Source of the DNA: Ktedonobacteria bacterium brp13
Lineage (GTDB): Bacteria; Chloroflexota; Ktedonobacteria; Ktedonobacterales; Ktedonobacteraceae
Assembly (NCBI GenBank): GCA_015099395.1
Contig: AP024096.1
Coordinates: forward strand, 5,931,485-5,995,484
DNA: 64,000 nucleotides
Direction of reading: 5' to 3'
The notes beneath the pieces were generated by a model. It did not search any database and was not told the origin of the DNA. It was given only the letters and a program-made list of their open reading frames with translations. Below, piece by piece: positions 25,780 to 35,050 of this stretch (the first letter of the stretch is position 1; every line of letters begins with the position of its first letter). A program made the translations under genes and the position numbers.

Positions 25780-27210
25780 CTAATTTTTCTGTTTCTTATC
25801 TCCATATCGAGATAAGAGCCCTTCTTTCACTATTCCTACCTCGCTGGCACTCTGTACCGGTAAGGCTAGTTCTGGACTTGCTTTATCTTTGATCCCTGCT
25901 ACTGCGTCGCTGCGGTCACTGCGGTCGCTGACCTTGAGCAGGCGCGTTGTGCGTAAGCTGCGCGGGATCATGAAGCCTTCGGTATCACCTGCCGTCCGTC
26001 TGCTATGGATGATCGGTGTGAGCGGTATGCTGATGCTAGCAGCGAGTCGCGGGGTGGGCGGGACCTGTGTAAGAAATGGCGTCTGTGGGATGAACGGATC
26101 CTGCTCATTGCCAGTGCCTATAAGCTGTCCAGTGACAGGTGACTCCACGGACAAGGTGGTGATCGGTATCTTTGCTACTGATAGCGGATTGCGGCTGCGA
26201 CGACCGTTTGCGAGCAGGACGATGACGATCATTGAGAGCAAGATGCCTGTGATGGGTAGCTGGAAGTCGTTGAAGATTGTTATGGCTTGATTATGCTCAT
26301 TGGCGTTGCTGATATCATTGACTCCTGGCTGGCTGCGTATGACCGGTGAGACCGCTGGCTGAGCCGCTCTGGTCGGGATTGTTGCGTGCTCATTACTACT
26401 AGTATCAGACCACTCAAACTCACGTCGCTCGCGTAGCATTTGTGTGTAGCGTGTATTTACCTGGTTGGCGGAGCTTTGTTGTGGTGGCTGTATCGGTCTT
26501 GTGGGCTGCTCTGTGGTCTGTGGTCTGGTCTGCGGAGTGCCGGTTGTTGCTGGGTCGATGAGTAAGCGTTTTGGCTGTGGACCTGTGGGCGGTGGTGGCG
26601 CGGATGATGCGAGCGGTGGGGCCTCTTGATGATAGTTCGTCATCAGATTGACTACTTTGGCGGCCCAGTTTCCTGCTCCTGCCGTCCCGACGTAGCGACC
26701 ACTGATTGCGTAGACGTTGGTATAGCCCTGGTTCACGTAGTTGTTTCTCAATAGATGAAACCAGTCCGTGATTGCGTCACTATAGGAGGGATAGATCGTG
26801 TAGCCATCGTAGTCACTGGGATAGCCGTTGGTCCCTCGTACGCTACCAGGATTGCGATCCCCGGAGCCTACTCCTGCCTCACCATCGTTGGTCTCGGCCC
26901 ACCAGACGGCCAGTGCAAAGGCGTCATCGATACCTGTCGCCCTCGCAGTCTGCTCAACTGCCGCACCGGTTCCTACCATAGGACTCCCCATGCTGGCAAA
27001 AATGTGATCAACTGTTGCGGCAGGCAGCGTGGGTATGCTCGCAACGTCGCTTCCAGCGGCAAAGCTGCCCGATTGCTCCTGTGCACAAAGCGTCAGGATA
27101 CTAGTACTCACAATGATCAGGGCACTGAGCATCGGAAGGATCGGATGCTTAGGCGTGCGCGCTAGACGTGACAAACGCTGTAACGGTAGCACTGGAATGT
27201 CATTATTCAT
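25780..27210 (-). CDS. Membrane-anchored glucosaminidase/muramidase-like protein
   Basis: 476 aa from the ATG at 27210. An N-terminal signal anchor (HPILPMLSALIIVSTSILTL, ~27-46) precedes a ~120-residue domain containing TGIDDAFALAVWWAETND, with a candidate catalytic Glu, and SGRYVGTAGAGNWAAKVVNL. This fits the lysozyme-like fold of glucosaminidase or transglycosylase domains. A long Pro/Gln/Thr-rich linker (~210-330) follows, then a second membrane helix (LPITGILLSMIVIVLLANG) and a ~150-residue cytosolic tail. The likely role is peptidoglycan cleavage or remodelling at the cell surface. The exact enzyme class is uncertain. Its ribosome site is weak (GGGA). Confidence 0.6.
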   Translation of the reverse strand: MNNDIPVLPLQRLSRLARTPKHPILPMLSALIIVSTSILTLCAQEQSGSFAAGSDVASIPTLPAATVDHIFASMGSPMVGTGAAVEQTARATGIDDAFALAVWWAETNDGEAGVGSGDRNPGSVRGTNGYPSDYDGYTIYPSYSDAITDWFHLLRNNYVNQGYTNVYAISGRYVGTAGAGNWAAKVVNLMTNYHQEAPPLASSAPPPPTGPQPKRLLIDPATTGTPQTRPQTTEQPTRPIQPPQQSSANQVNTRYTQMLRERREFEWSDTSSNEHATIPTRAAQPAVSPVIRSQPGVNDISNANEHNQAITIFNDFQLPITGILLSMIVIVLLANGRRSRNPLSVAKIPITTLSVESPVTGQLIGTGNEQDPFIPQTPFLTQVPPTPRLAASISIPLTPIIHSRRTAGDTEGFMIPRSLRTTRLLKVSDRSDRSDAVAGIKDKASPELALPVQSASEVGIVKEGLLSRYGDKKQKN

Positions 27211-27769
27211 AACACAATGTCCCAATATTCTACTACTAACCACAACTATGCACAACTATGCACATTATAAACAAACACACAAAATATCATTTGGCAACGT
27301 ATATTATAATAAGCATCTTGCGCATAGTATTTGGCGGATATCGACTGGAGGCAGAGTGTATAAATCATTCGCTAGCTGGAGTGAGGCATGCCACTGCAAT
27401 CTGTTAGTACTATAATTGTGCGTTTGTGCATGATATTAGATAGTAGGCCAGAAATTTCGTCAAACTATTGTAGTAGCCTCAATAGCAGTCGTACTTTGCA
27501 GTATTCTGTAGCATTCTTTTGCATCCTCTCTCTATATTGTCTTTATTGCTGTGCTTTTTGGCATGGTACACACTCTATTGCAGGTGTGTTGGGCGAATGT
27601 AGGGAATGATTAAAGCGGCTTCATTTTTTGAAATTGGTCACTGGACCTACAGAACGCGGCTGGCGTGTAATCCACCTTCCTAGTAGGTAGTAGGTTCTAA
27701 CAGGGTTATGCTATACTGAAGTGCATGTATCGTATCGGGGACAAAAATCGATGAAAGACGGAGGGGCCC
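27211..27769. other. Divergent gap before the Ser/Thr kinase gene
   Basis: 559 AT-rich bases with no supported gene. Near its right end a 9-codon frame (ATG at 27751 to TAA at 27780) overlaps the start region of the kinase in another frame and could be a leader peptide. No convincing promoter was identified. Confidence 0.4.
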
Positions 27770-30253
27770 ATCATCAGTAACCGTAGGAATACCCACACCG
27801 GTTATCTTGAACAGGACACCATTCTCCATAAGCGCTACCAGATCCAGCAAGTTATTGGACAAGGGGGCATGGGGGCGGTCTACCTTGCCAAGGATCTCCG
27901 CGATAAAGAGCGACTCTACGCGATCAAGGAGATGAGTCTCTCTATGGTCCCTCCCCAGGAGCAGTCTCAAGCGGTGCAGAATTTTAGGGTTGAAGCGAAA
28001 ATTCTATGGGGCTTGAACCATCCCAATCTTCCTACTCTGGAGTACTTCTTCGAGGAGCGGGAGCATGATCGCTACTTCCTGGTGATGGAGTATATCGATG
28101 GTGATACTCTGGAGAATTACCTTGAGCACAAACGCAGTCCATTCCCCGAGCGGCGGGTCTTAGAGTGGGCGCGCCAATTGTGCGATGTTATGCTGTATCT
28201 GCACAGCCAGCGTCCACCGATTATCTTCCGTGATATGAAGCCGGGCAATATTATGCTCTCGCGCCGCAACGGTCAGATTAAGCTGATAGATTTCGGTATT
28301 GCTCGCTTCTTCCGGCCCATGAACCAGCAAGATACTCAGATACTCGGTACGCCAGGCTATGCGCCGCCAGAGCAGTATGGCAAGGCGCAGACGGATGAGC
28401 GTTCGGATATCTATGCGCTGGGGATGACCCTCTTCCACTTGCTGACCAACAAGCTCTCAGAGCAGGGCTTCGGTCTGGAGAATGTGCACCGCGACTATCC
28501 ACGTATCTCGCCGAATGTGGCGCGTGCCCTGGAGAAGGCGACCAGTATTAAGCCGGATGATCGCTTTCAGACGGTCGATGAGTTTCGTCACGCACTCTTT
28601 GATGTCGGGGTCTTTGTCTTCGAGAGTGGTGATATCGTCGCGACCCCCGATGAGATGGCACACATGTGCTTCAACTATCCAGAAGAGGCCGCTGAGTATC
28701 TCTATGATGGAGAGATTGAGGCCTGGCTGCTGGATATGGGTGAGAACGAGCTGGCGGAGATTGCGGGTCGCGCTGTGAAGGTCAACAAAGATCCAATCAA
28801 GGCGATCGAGCAGTTTGTGCAGGCGGTTGCAGCGCAGAACATGCAAAACTTGCAGAATATTCAGAACAGCATATTGATGCGTGGCAATACTCCAACGAAC
28901 TCTGTCAATGTGGCCAATGCGAATCCCGCAAGAGATGCACGCGATGGACGTGACTCGACGCGTCATGCGACTCCGCCTGCTATCGTGGCGCATGGTAACA
29001 ATGGTAACAATAATCATCAGCCGGCCAGCCCTGGTCGGATGCGCCAGACCCCGAAGGCTTTGCCGATCATTGTGAGCCCGCGCTCGCTTGACTTTGGGAC
29101 GGTCTTTCCTGGCATCTCTGCTGCTCTGATTGTGAAGATTAGCGGGGCGCAGGGCGCTCCTGTGCGCGGTACGATTCATAGCTACGAGCCCTGGATTCAG
29201 TTGAGCAAGACGACCTTTGATGGTCCGCTGACTGAGATCAATGTGCGTGTGAACAGTCTACGCCTCCAACGGAATCAGCGTTATACCGGTGAGGTGGTCA
29301 TCGTACCGGAGCAGGATACCCGTTCTCCGATCATCGTGAATGTTGAAGCTGATGTGCAGGGCTACATTCGTAATAAGCGTCATCCTGGCCGTACCCACGG
29401 TGCGGACCTCGATGATTACGATGCCGATGAGTTCGATAGCCTCTCTAATATTCCGGTTGTGGCTACGGCCGCTCTCCAGCAGCCATCGCAACGGGTCATC
29501 CTGGATGATACGCTAGATCGTTTGCTGGAGCCTGTAGCGAGCAAGCAGTTGCTCTCACCGCAGGTAACACCACCGGCTCTGGACCCGGGACGTATCGATG
29601 TCCTGAAGAACCTTCATGAACCCGCCTCCTCGCCTCGACAGGAGCGGCTCTTGCGCCTGGCACTGGCCTTCGCTTGCTCGTTTATGACTGCGAGTCTGGG
29701 CTATACATTCTTCGCTGCTCATGCTACGTCCAGGCCGCTCGTAGCTCCTGTGCTGAGTCATCTCGGTCCACAGTTTATCTTGACGCTGGGTATTATGATC
29801 CCGGCGGCGACGCTGGGGGCGTTGATTATACTTTATGAGCGCAATTGGCGCAGTAGAGAGGTCCAGAACCGGGCCTTTACCGGGATGAATGGCGCGCTAC
29901 TCTGTGTGGCTAGCTGCGAGTTTATCTGGCAATTGACATTGCGTACACAGACACAGGGCTGGGTCCAGCTTCTGTTTATGCTGGTGGTGGCGGCGCTTGG
30001 CGCGACCGCTACTATCTGTGAGCGACCCCACAGATACATTATGTCTACGCTGATGCGGGTGCAGCGTGCCTTTGGTCGTTCACGCTGGACTGTCGCGCCT
30101 GCGCTCGTGCTCGGCCTGGGCCTTGGCTACTTTCTGACGTATGGTTTCGCTTTCAGTATCTTTACAGTGTTTGGTATCCTGTTAGCGATGGGTATCGTCG
30201 CCGGGTTGCTCTGGCGCGCGATCTCCACACTTCGTCAGAAACGCCAACGTTAG
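27770..30253 (+). CDS. Membrane Ser/Thr protein kinase (PknB-like) with Ig-like and multi-helix C-terminal regions
   Basis: About 827 aa. The kinase domain (~20-290) has the glycine loop GQGGMGAVYLA, Lys in LYAIKEMSL, catalytic FRDMKPGNIML, DFG in LIDFGIARFF and GTPGYAPPEQY. After a Asn/Gln-rich linker, PIIVSPRSLDFGTVFPG begins an ASPM/SPD-2/Hydin-type beta-sandwich (~425-530). The C terminus has about five or six hydrophobic helices (from ~630), so the kinase faces the cytosol. No ATG, GTG or TTG lies in frame between the upstream stop (27752) and the glycine loop; the ATG at 27869 would remove that loop. GGAGG (27760-27764) is followed by two ATC codons (27770, 27773), proposed as the start. 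The stop is 13 bases before miaA. Confidence 0.85.
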   Translation: MISNRRNTHTGYLEQDTILHKRYQIQQVIGQGGMGAVYLAKDLRDKERLYAIKEMSLSMVPPQEQSQAVQNFRVEAKILWGLNHPNLPTLEYFFEEREHDRYFLVMEYIDGDTLENYLEHKRSPFPERRVLEWARQLCDVMLYLHSQRPPIIFRDMKPGNIMLSRRNGQIKLIDFGIARFFRPMNQQDTQILGTPGYAPPEQYGKAQTDERSDIYALGMTLFHLLTNKLSEQGFGLENVHRDYPRISPNVARALEKATSIKPDDRFQTVDEFRHALFDVGVFVFESGDIVATPDEMAHMCFNYPEEAAEYLYDGEIEAWLLDMGENELAEIAGRAVKVNKDPIKAIEQFVQAVAAQNMQNLQNIQNSILMRGNTPTNSVNVANANPARDARDGRDSTRHATPPAIVAHGNNGNNNHQPASPGRMRQTPKALPIIVSPRSLDFGTVFPGISAALIVKISGAQGAPVRGTIHSYEPWIQLSKTTFDGPLTEINVRVNSLRLQRNQRYTGEVVIVPEQDTRSPIIVNVEADVQGYIRNKRHPGRTHGADLDDYDADEFDSLSNIPVVATAALQQPSQRVILDDTLDRLLEPVASKQLLSPQVTPPALDPGRIDVLKNLHEPASSPRQERLLRLALAFACSFMTASLGYTFFAAHATSRPLVAPVLSHLGPQFILTLGIMIPAATLGALIILYERNWRSREVQNRAFTGMNGALLCVASCEFIWQLTLRTQTQGWVQLLFMLVVAALGATATICERPHRYIMSTLMRVQRAFGRSRWTVAPALVLGLGLGYFLTYGFAFSIFTVFGILLAMGIVAGLLWRAISTLRQKRQR

Positions 30254-30266
30254 AAGGTATCGTGAA

Positions 30267-31208
30267 TTGGGTATACAAGCTGTAACGCGACCAGAACTTA
30301 TTGTCATCCTGGGGCCGACCGCCTCGGGTAAGAGCTCACTTGGGATCTCGCTGGCACAACATTTTCAGGGCGAGATTGTCTCCGCTGATTCGCGCCAGGT
30401 GTATCGCGGACTGGATATCGGGACCGCCAAGGTGACGGCGCAAGAGCGCGCCATGGTGCCACATCATCTCCTGGATATTGTCGAGCCGAGCGAGATGTAT
30501 ACAGTGTCGGAATTTCAACAGGCCGCGCTCGCTGCTATCGCGGCTATTGTGCAGCGTGGTCGGTTGCCCTTTCTGGTGGGTGGCTCGCCGCACTATATAC
30601 AGACCGTTGTCGATAATTTTGAGATTCCTACGGTCGCGCCACAGATAGAGTTGCGCGCAGAGCTTGAGGCTCGTCCGCTGGTTGACTTGTTGCGGCAATT
30701 GGAGGAACTGGACCCCCAGAGTGCGCGTGTTATCGATCGACAGAATCCACGCCGTGTGATCCGCGCCCTTGAGGTCTGCCTCGTGACCGGACAGCCTTTC
30801 TCCCAACAGCGTGGGATTGCCAACCCTCTTTATAGCGCTCTGCAACTGGGTATCGCCTGGCCACGGCCTATATTGTATGCACGTATCGATCAACGGCTTG
30901 ATGAGCGCTTTCAACAGGGATTGATACAGGAGGTACGCGGACTGCTGGAGAGCGGTCTTAGCCATGAGCGGCTCGACGCCTTCGGTCTGGAGTATCGCTT
31001 TGTTAGCCGCTGGCTGCGCGGCGAGTTTGCCTCAGAGGCAGAGATGCTGCAAAGCCTGAAGTATGCTTCACACGACTTCACACGCCGTCAGCTCAGCTGG
31101 TTCCGTCGTAATAAACGTATCGTCTGGCTGGCGGGCGACGAGGACCTCCTGGGGCAGTCTCAGGCAGCCATACAGGCATTCCTGGCTGAAAACCTGCAGT
31201 TACAGTAG
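30267..31208 (+). CDS. miaA: tRNA dimethylallyltransferase
   Basis: 313 aa, the usual length. It transfers a dimethylallyl group to A37 of tRNAs that read UNN codons. The P-loop GPTASGKSSL (residues 16-25), SADSRQVYRGLDIGTAK and RQNPRRVIRALEV are the standard family motifs. It begins with TTG at 30267; GAAGG lies just upstream, overlapping the kinase stop codon region, so it is probably translated from the same transcript as the kinase. No hfq or mutL gene, the common neighbours elsewhere, is nearby. Confidence 0.95.
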   Translation: MGIQAVTRPELIVILGPTASGKSSLGISLAQHFQGEIVSADSRQVYRGLDIGTAKVTAQERAMVPHHLLDIVEPSEMYTVSEFQQAALAAIAAIVQRGRLPFLVGGSPHYIQTVVDNFEIPTVAPQIELRAELEARPLVDLLRQLEELDPQSARVIDRQNPRRVIRALEVCLVTGQPFSQQRGIANPLYSALQLGIAWPRPILYARIDQRLDERFQQGLIQEVRGLLESGLSHERLDAFGLEYRFVSRWLRGEFASEAEMLQSLKYASHDFTRRQLSWFRRNKRIVWLAGDEDLLGQSQAAIQAFLAENLQLQ

Positions 31209-31224
31209 CTACGCTTTTCGTGAT

Positions 31225-31251
31225 ACAGTATACATACACTATGAATACTGT
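31225..31251 (+). promoter_or_regulatory. Inverted repeat upstream of the AsnC-type gene
   Basis: ACAGTAT (31225-31231) and ATACTGT (31245-31251), 13-base spacer, about 50 bases before the start codon at 31304. A candidate operator for autoregulation or a small hairpin. Confidence 0.35.
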
Positions 31252-31303
31252 CTGGATACACTATCAACAGAGATGTTATTTTCTTGATGAAAGAGGGCGA
31301 GCT

Positions 31304-31582
31304 ATGGTCAATGCGCTTGTGTTAATCAATGTCCAGCGTGGGACAGTCAAAGAGACGGCACAGCGGTTGCTAGAAGTTGAAGGGGTGGCGGAGGTTTATT
31401 CTGTAACAGGTAATTACGACCTGGTGGCGCAACTGCGTTTTCAAAACTATGACGACCTGACAATGGTTGTGACTGAGCATATGTTGAAGATCCCTACGAT
31501 TACAAAGACCGATACGCTGATGGCCTTCAAAGTTTACTCGCGTGAGGATTTGCAGCAGGCCTGGGATCTGGGCGTCGAATAG
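31304..31582 (+). CDS. Stand-alone Lrp/AsnC ligand-binding (RAM) domain protein
   Basis: 92 aa, only the C-terminal alpha-beta sandwich of Lrp/AsnC regulators, with no helix-turn-helix. Sequence MVNALVLINVQRGTVKETAQ, then VAEVYSVTGNYDLVAQLRFQ and LKIPTITKTDTLMAF are typical. Such proteins bind amino acids and may oligomerise with full-length Lrp proteins. The start at 31304 is chosen because it matches the domain border and has GAGGGCG upstream; the frame could extend to 31220. It lies 95 bases after miaA. Confidence 0.88.
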   Translation: MVNALVLINVQRGTVKETAQRLLEVEGVAEVYSVTGNYDLVAQLRFQNYDDLTMVVTEHMLKIPTITKTDTLMAFKVYSREDLQQAWDLGVE

Positions 31583-31601
31583 ATAGAAGCGAAGCTTTAC
31601 A

Positions 31602-32177
31602 ATGATCTTAACAACTGAACGATTGGTGTTACGCGAATTCGAGGATCATGACTGGCGAGCAACGCTGGCCTATCAGGTCGATCCTGAATATCTGCGCTTC
31701 TATCCCTGGTCGTATCGCACTGAGATGGATGTACGTGCTTTTGTACATATGTTTATCGATTGGAGCAAAGAGCGACCACGCAAAAAATATCAAGTGGCGA
31801 TTACGTTAAGAGAGAATAATCAACTTATCGGTAACTGCGGTATACGTATGAATCAGTCGTATGCACAGATCGCGGAGATTGGCTATGAGCTCGATCGCCG
31901 CTTCTGGGGGCAGGGCTACGCGACTGAAGCAGCCAGCGCTATGCTCAGTTTCGGTTTTGAGCAACTCCACCTGCATCGCATCTGGGCCTATTGTATCGCT
32001 GAGAACACGGCTTCGGCACGTGTGCTGGAGAAGATCGGGATGCAGTATGAAGGTCGCCAGCGTGAGAGCGAGTGGATGAAGGGACAATGGTGGGATACCC
32101 GTCTGTATGCGGTCCTGGAACGGGAGTGGCGTGAGCAGTTGAAAGCTCGTTCTCGACAGGTAATCTACCACCAATAA
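31602..32177 (+). CDS. GNAT-family N-acetyltransferase (RimJ/RimL type)
   Basis: 191 aa. Opens with ILTTERLVLREFEDHDW, has the acetyl-CoA loop region YELDRRFWGQGYATEAASAM, and HRIWAYCIAENTASARVLEKIG near the C terminus, all characteristic of the RimJ/RimL-like branch that acetylates protein N termini or small molecules. Gene starts 19 bases after the AsnC-type gene and may be in the same transcript. Substrate unknown. A 16-bp perfect palindrome (TAATTATCGATAATTA, 32175-32190) overlaps the stop codon. Confidence 0.9.
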   Translation: MILTTERLVLREFEDHDWRATLAYQVDPEYLRFYPWSYRTEMDVRAFVHMFIDWSKERPRKKYQVAITLRENNQLIGNCGIRMNQSYAQIAEIGYELDRRFWGQGYATEAASAMLSFGFEQLHLHRIWAYCIAENTASARVLEKIGMQYEGRQRESEWMKGQWWDTRLYAVLEREWREQLKARSRQVIYHQ

Positions 32178-32227
32178 TTATCGATAATTAGATAATTCTA
32201 TACTTCTCATGAACTGTTGTTATGCTC

Positions 32228-33070
32228 CTAGCCAACAACCTGCTGCCAGGAGAAGACGATCGCAATGGCCTGGGCACGGGTCCTGACGTTGAGCTTGCCA
32301 CAGACATTCGCAACGTGCTTCTTGACTGTCCCTTCACTGATGGTCAGCTGCGTTGCGATATCACGATTGGTCGCTCCCTGCTTGAGTAGCTCCAGCACTT
32401 CGCGTTCGCGCCCTGTGAAGAGCTCTGTATAAGTAGCTTGTACTGCTGTGTCGGCGATCGGCGTGAGCGCTGGCTGCGTGCTGAGATTGCCAGTGAGTAG
32501 CTCTGTCTCGCCGTCGCTGAGTGAGAGCATCTGCGAGAGTAGCGAGAGGGTACCCGGGAACTCGTGCTGCGTCTGTAAAATAAGTGAGCGCAGTAAAAAG
32601 ACCTTGAGGACAAAGTCTTGCATGGTGTGGTCATGATTGCTCGCTGCCAGCATGTCCGAACTCAGTGTGAATTGTGGTGCAAGTGCTTGTAATGCCGTAA
32701 TCCAGTCATCCGCGTGTGTCGCCGAGACTGTTGTAGCGTCATGCGTTATACTTGTCACAAGCTTATGGGCAAGGGTTTCGGCAATAGAGTGCAGGCGTTC
32801 AACGGTTAATTCTTCAGCTTTGCCCAGATATGCTTTACGAACCTTACCCTGGTGCTTCTGATATGCATACCAGTACCAGCTATTGCGCTGGCGCTCATGA
32901 CGTGCGGTAAAGGTTCCAGACTGACCTTTAAATGAAAATGATCTATTCTCACTATTGGTTAACCAGTCGAACCAGAACGGAGAACCGACTGGTACTGGAG
33001 AGGTGTTTATCGATGCCTCTTCAAGATGTAGGCGGTCGTCAATAACCTGTGGAATTGCTGTGCGTGTCAT
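32228..33070 (-). CDS. LuxR-type transcription regulator with truncated N-terminal module
   Basis: 280 aa. The C terminus is a LuxR helix-turn-helix: LFTGREREVLELLKQGATNR, DIATQLTISEGTVKKHVANV and CGKLNVRTRAQAI. The N-terminal half has SPVPVGSPFWFDWLTN, GTFTARHERQRNSWYWYAYQ and KVRKAYLGKAEELTVERL. This pattern usually precedes the ATPase of large MalT-like regulators, but here the NB-ARC and TPR parts are absent and ~120 residues of helix link the two ends. GAGGAG lies upstream of the ATG. No obvious target gene adjoins it. Confidence 0.85.
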   Translation of the reverse strand: MTRTAIPQVIDDRLHLEEASINTSPVPVGSPFWFDWLTNSENRSFSFKGQSGTFTARHERQRNSWYWYAYQKHQGKVRKAYLGKAEELTVERLHSIAETLAHKLVTSITHDATTVSATHADDWITALQALAPQFTLSSDMLAASNHDHTMQDFVLKVFLLRSLILQTQHEFPGTLSLLSQMLSLSDGETELLTGNLSTQPALTPIADTAVQATYTELFTGREREVLELLKQGATNRDIATQLTISEGTVKKHVANVCGKLNVRTRAQAIAIVFSWQQVVG

Positions 33071-33455
33071 AACCTGCTTCTCCTCATCGAGATAAATAAA
33101 TGCTTACTCCCCAACTCTACATGATTTATGGTTAAGACACATGGGCAATTATGCGTAATTATGCCTGATTATACATATATATACGCAAGAAAATATGCTG
33201 ATTGCGGATAAATATACCTACGTTACCGCTTTCGTTACCGCTTACATAGCAGCGTTTTTGTGATATTACGTGCAAAATTGATATTTGTCGAATAACCTTT
33301 ACTCTTGGGCGCATAACTTTTCATGAGTATTTGACTCATAAGCATGTAGAACGAGCAAGCTCCGAGCCATATCTTTTCCACTCGCTCTTTTCCCGATGAT
33401 GATCGAATCAGATGTGCATCATGCGCGTTCATTTTTGAGAAGCAAGAAAAGTTAT

Positions 33456-33489
33456 GGCTCATGTCCACTTTTGGGGATAGAAGAGCTTA
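33456..33489. mobile_element. Left end of an ISL3-type element, interrupted
   Basis: Begins with GGCTCATGTCCACTTTTGGG, the same 20 bases that start the ISL3 element at 36897. It is cut after 33489 by the ISAzo13-type insertion and continues at 34766 (GCGGGGAAAAC), where it again resembles the interior of the 36897 copy (GCGGTGAGAAAC). The body and right end of this ISL3 copy are missing. Confidence 0.7.
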
Positions 33490-34762
33490 GGGGTCTTCCG
33501 TAAATAATTTGACAAAGTGGGGAAAGAAGTGCTATCCTCTTCGACATGGAGAAGATAGCACCAGAGCAAGCCTATCAACAGATGCGGAGCATGCTCAACG
33601 AAAAGCAATGGAGACAGTATCTGGCCGTGGAGGCCAAACAGCGAGGCAGCGCCAGTCAGGTGGCACGTGAGGCAGGCGTTTCGCTCAATACGGTGAAACG
33701 AGGTCTCTCTGAACTGGAAGCAGGAGAGGCCTATCAGCCAGGCGAGCGCATTCGAGCAAGGGGGGGAGGAAAGAAAAAGCTCGTGGAGACAGATGCGACG
33801 CTGCTGGAGGATCTGGAGCAAGAACTGGAACCCAAAGGGGACCCTATGAGCCTGCTGCGATGGACCTGCAAGTCGTTGGATTGCCTGGTCAAGGCTCTGG
33901 AAGCCAAAGGGCATCAGATCAAGAAGTCGGCTCTGGCAGAGGTGTTGCATGCACAAGGCTTCTCGTTGCGCGCCAACAAAAAGACGATCGAGGGGAAATC
34001 GCATGTGGATCGAGATGGGCAGTTTGCTCACATGAACGGCATCTGCAAGCAGTGTGAGCAGAAAGGTGCACCTATCATCTCGGTCGATTGCAAGAAAAAA
34101 GAGCTCATTGGTACCTTTAAGTACAACGGGCGGGAGTGACAGGCGAAAGGAGAAGATACATGCGTCAATGTGTATGACTTTCTGTCTCTGGCGGATGGGA
34201 AAGCGCTCCCGTATGGCATCTCTGATCTGGTACATAACCAGGGATTTGTCAACGTGGGCATCGATCATGATACCGCTGAATGCGCGGTTGAGAGCATCAG
34301 ACGATGGTGGCAAAACAGTGGGAAAGCGCTTTATCCCGATCAGAAGCAATTGCTGATCACGGCTGATGGAGGCGGTTCCAATGGGGTGAAAAACCGGCTT
34401 TGGAAGAAGAAGCTGCAAGACCTGGCCAATGAAGAGCAGTTCACGATCACTGTTGCTCATTATCCGCCAGCCACCAGCAAATGGAACAAGATCGAGCATC
34501 GACTCTTTTCCTTCATTTCTCTGAACTGGCGGGCTAAGCCCCTCACCTCTTTTGAAGTCGTGCTGGAACTGCTCTCTCATACGACAACCAAAAAAGGCTT
34601 AACGGTAACAGCCATCAAGGATAGTAGCGCCTATCCAACTGGCCTCAAGATTTCTGACGAAGAACTTGCGGCTCTCAATCTCTCCAGAGATTCTTTTCAC
34701 GGTGAATGGAACTATACCATCAAGCCTCAAGAACCATGATCATTTTATTTGCGGAAGCTCCC
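33490..34762 (+). mobile_element. ISAzo13-family insertion sequence, 1273 bp
   Basis: Imperfect inverted ends: left GGGGTCTTCCGTAAATAATT, right (complement) GGGAGCTTCCGCAAATAAAA. A 3-bp direct repeat TTA flanks it (33487-33489 and 34763-34765). It has inserted in the end of an ISL3-type element. The single transposase frame carries one internal stop. Confidence 0.85.
33546..34739 (+). pseudogene. ISAzo13-family transposase with internal TGA stop
   Basis: One frame of 398 codons interrupted by TGA at 34137-34139. The N-terminal half has a helix-turn-helix (SQVAREAGVSLNTVKRGLSE) and the start of the catalytic core (GAPIISVDCKKKELIGTFKY). The second half continues in the same frame: VNVYDFLSLADGKALPYGIS, LLITADGGGSNGVKNRLWKK and HYPPATSKWNKIEHRLFSFI, giving the second Asp and the Glu. 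The stop falls after NGRE, where the family normally has Trp, so a TGG-to-TGA change is likely. No frameshift is needed. It is therefore inactive unless read through. Confidence 0.88.
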
Positions 34763-35050
34763 TTAGCGGGGAAAACGGGGGCCAAAAATGTTGGGAGCCC
34801 CTTTGTGTGCAACCGTGGATGTAAGCTTTAATTATTTTTGGAATGGGAGTTTTCTACCATGACAAAGCACTCGTGAGAAAGACGCTCACATACCTGGATC
34901 AATCTCAATCATATCTATGCGATCAGTGACATGAGCGTCATGCTGATAGGCTTTCAATGAGCTTGTAGCGACGTTCTGGACGTTGACAGAAAGGGAGTAG
35001 TAACGTTGGTGGTTGATGAATGTTAATTTGTAGGCGAAAAGGAGAATAAG

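Noticed and set aside
28457..29179. 240-codon minus-strand frame inside the Ser/Thr kinase gene
   Set aside because: The plus strand has clear kinase motifs; the minus frame has biased composition and no start signal.
33459..34580. 373-codon minus-strand frame across the ISAzo13 element
   Set aside because: It opposes the recognisable transposase and spans the element border; protein-like look is due to codon shadowing.
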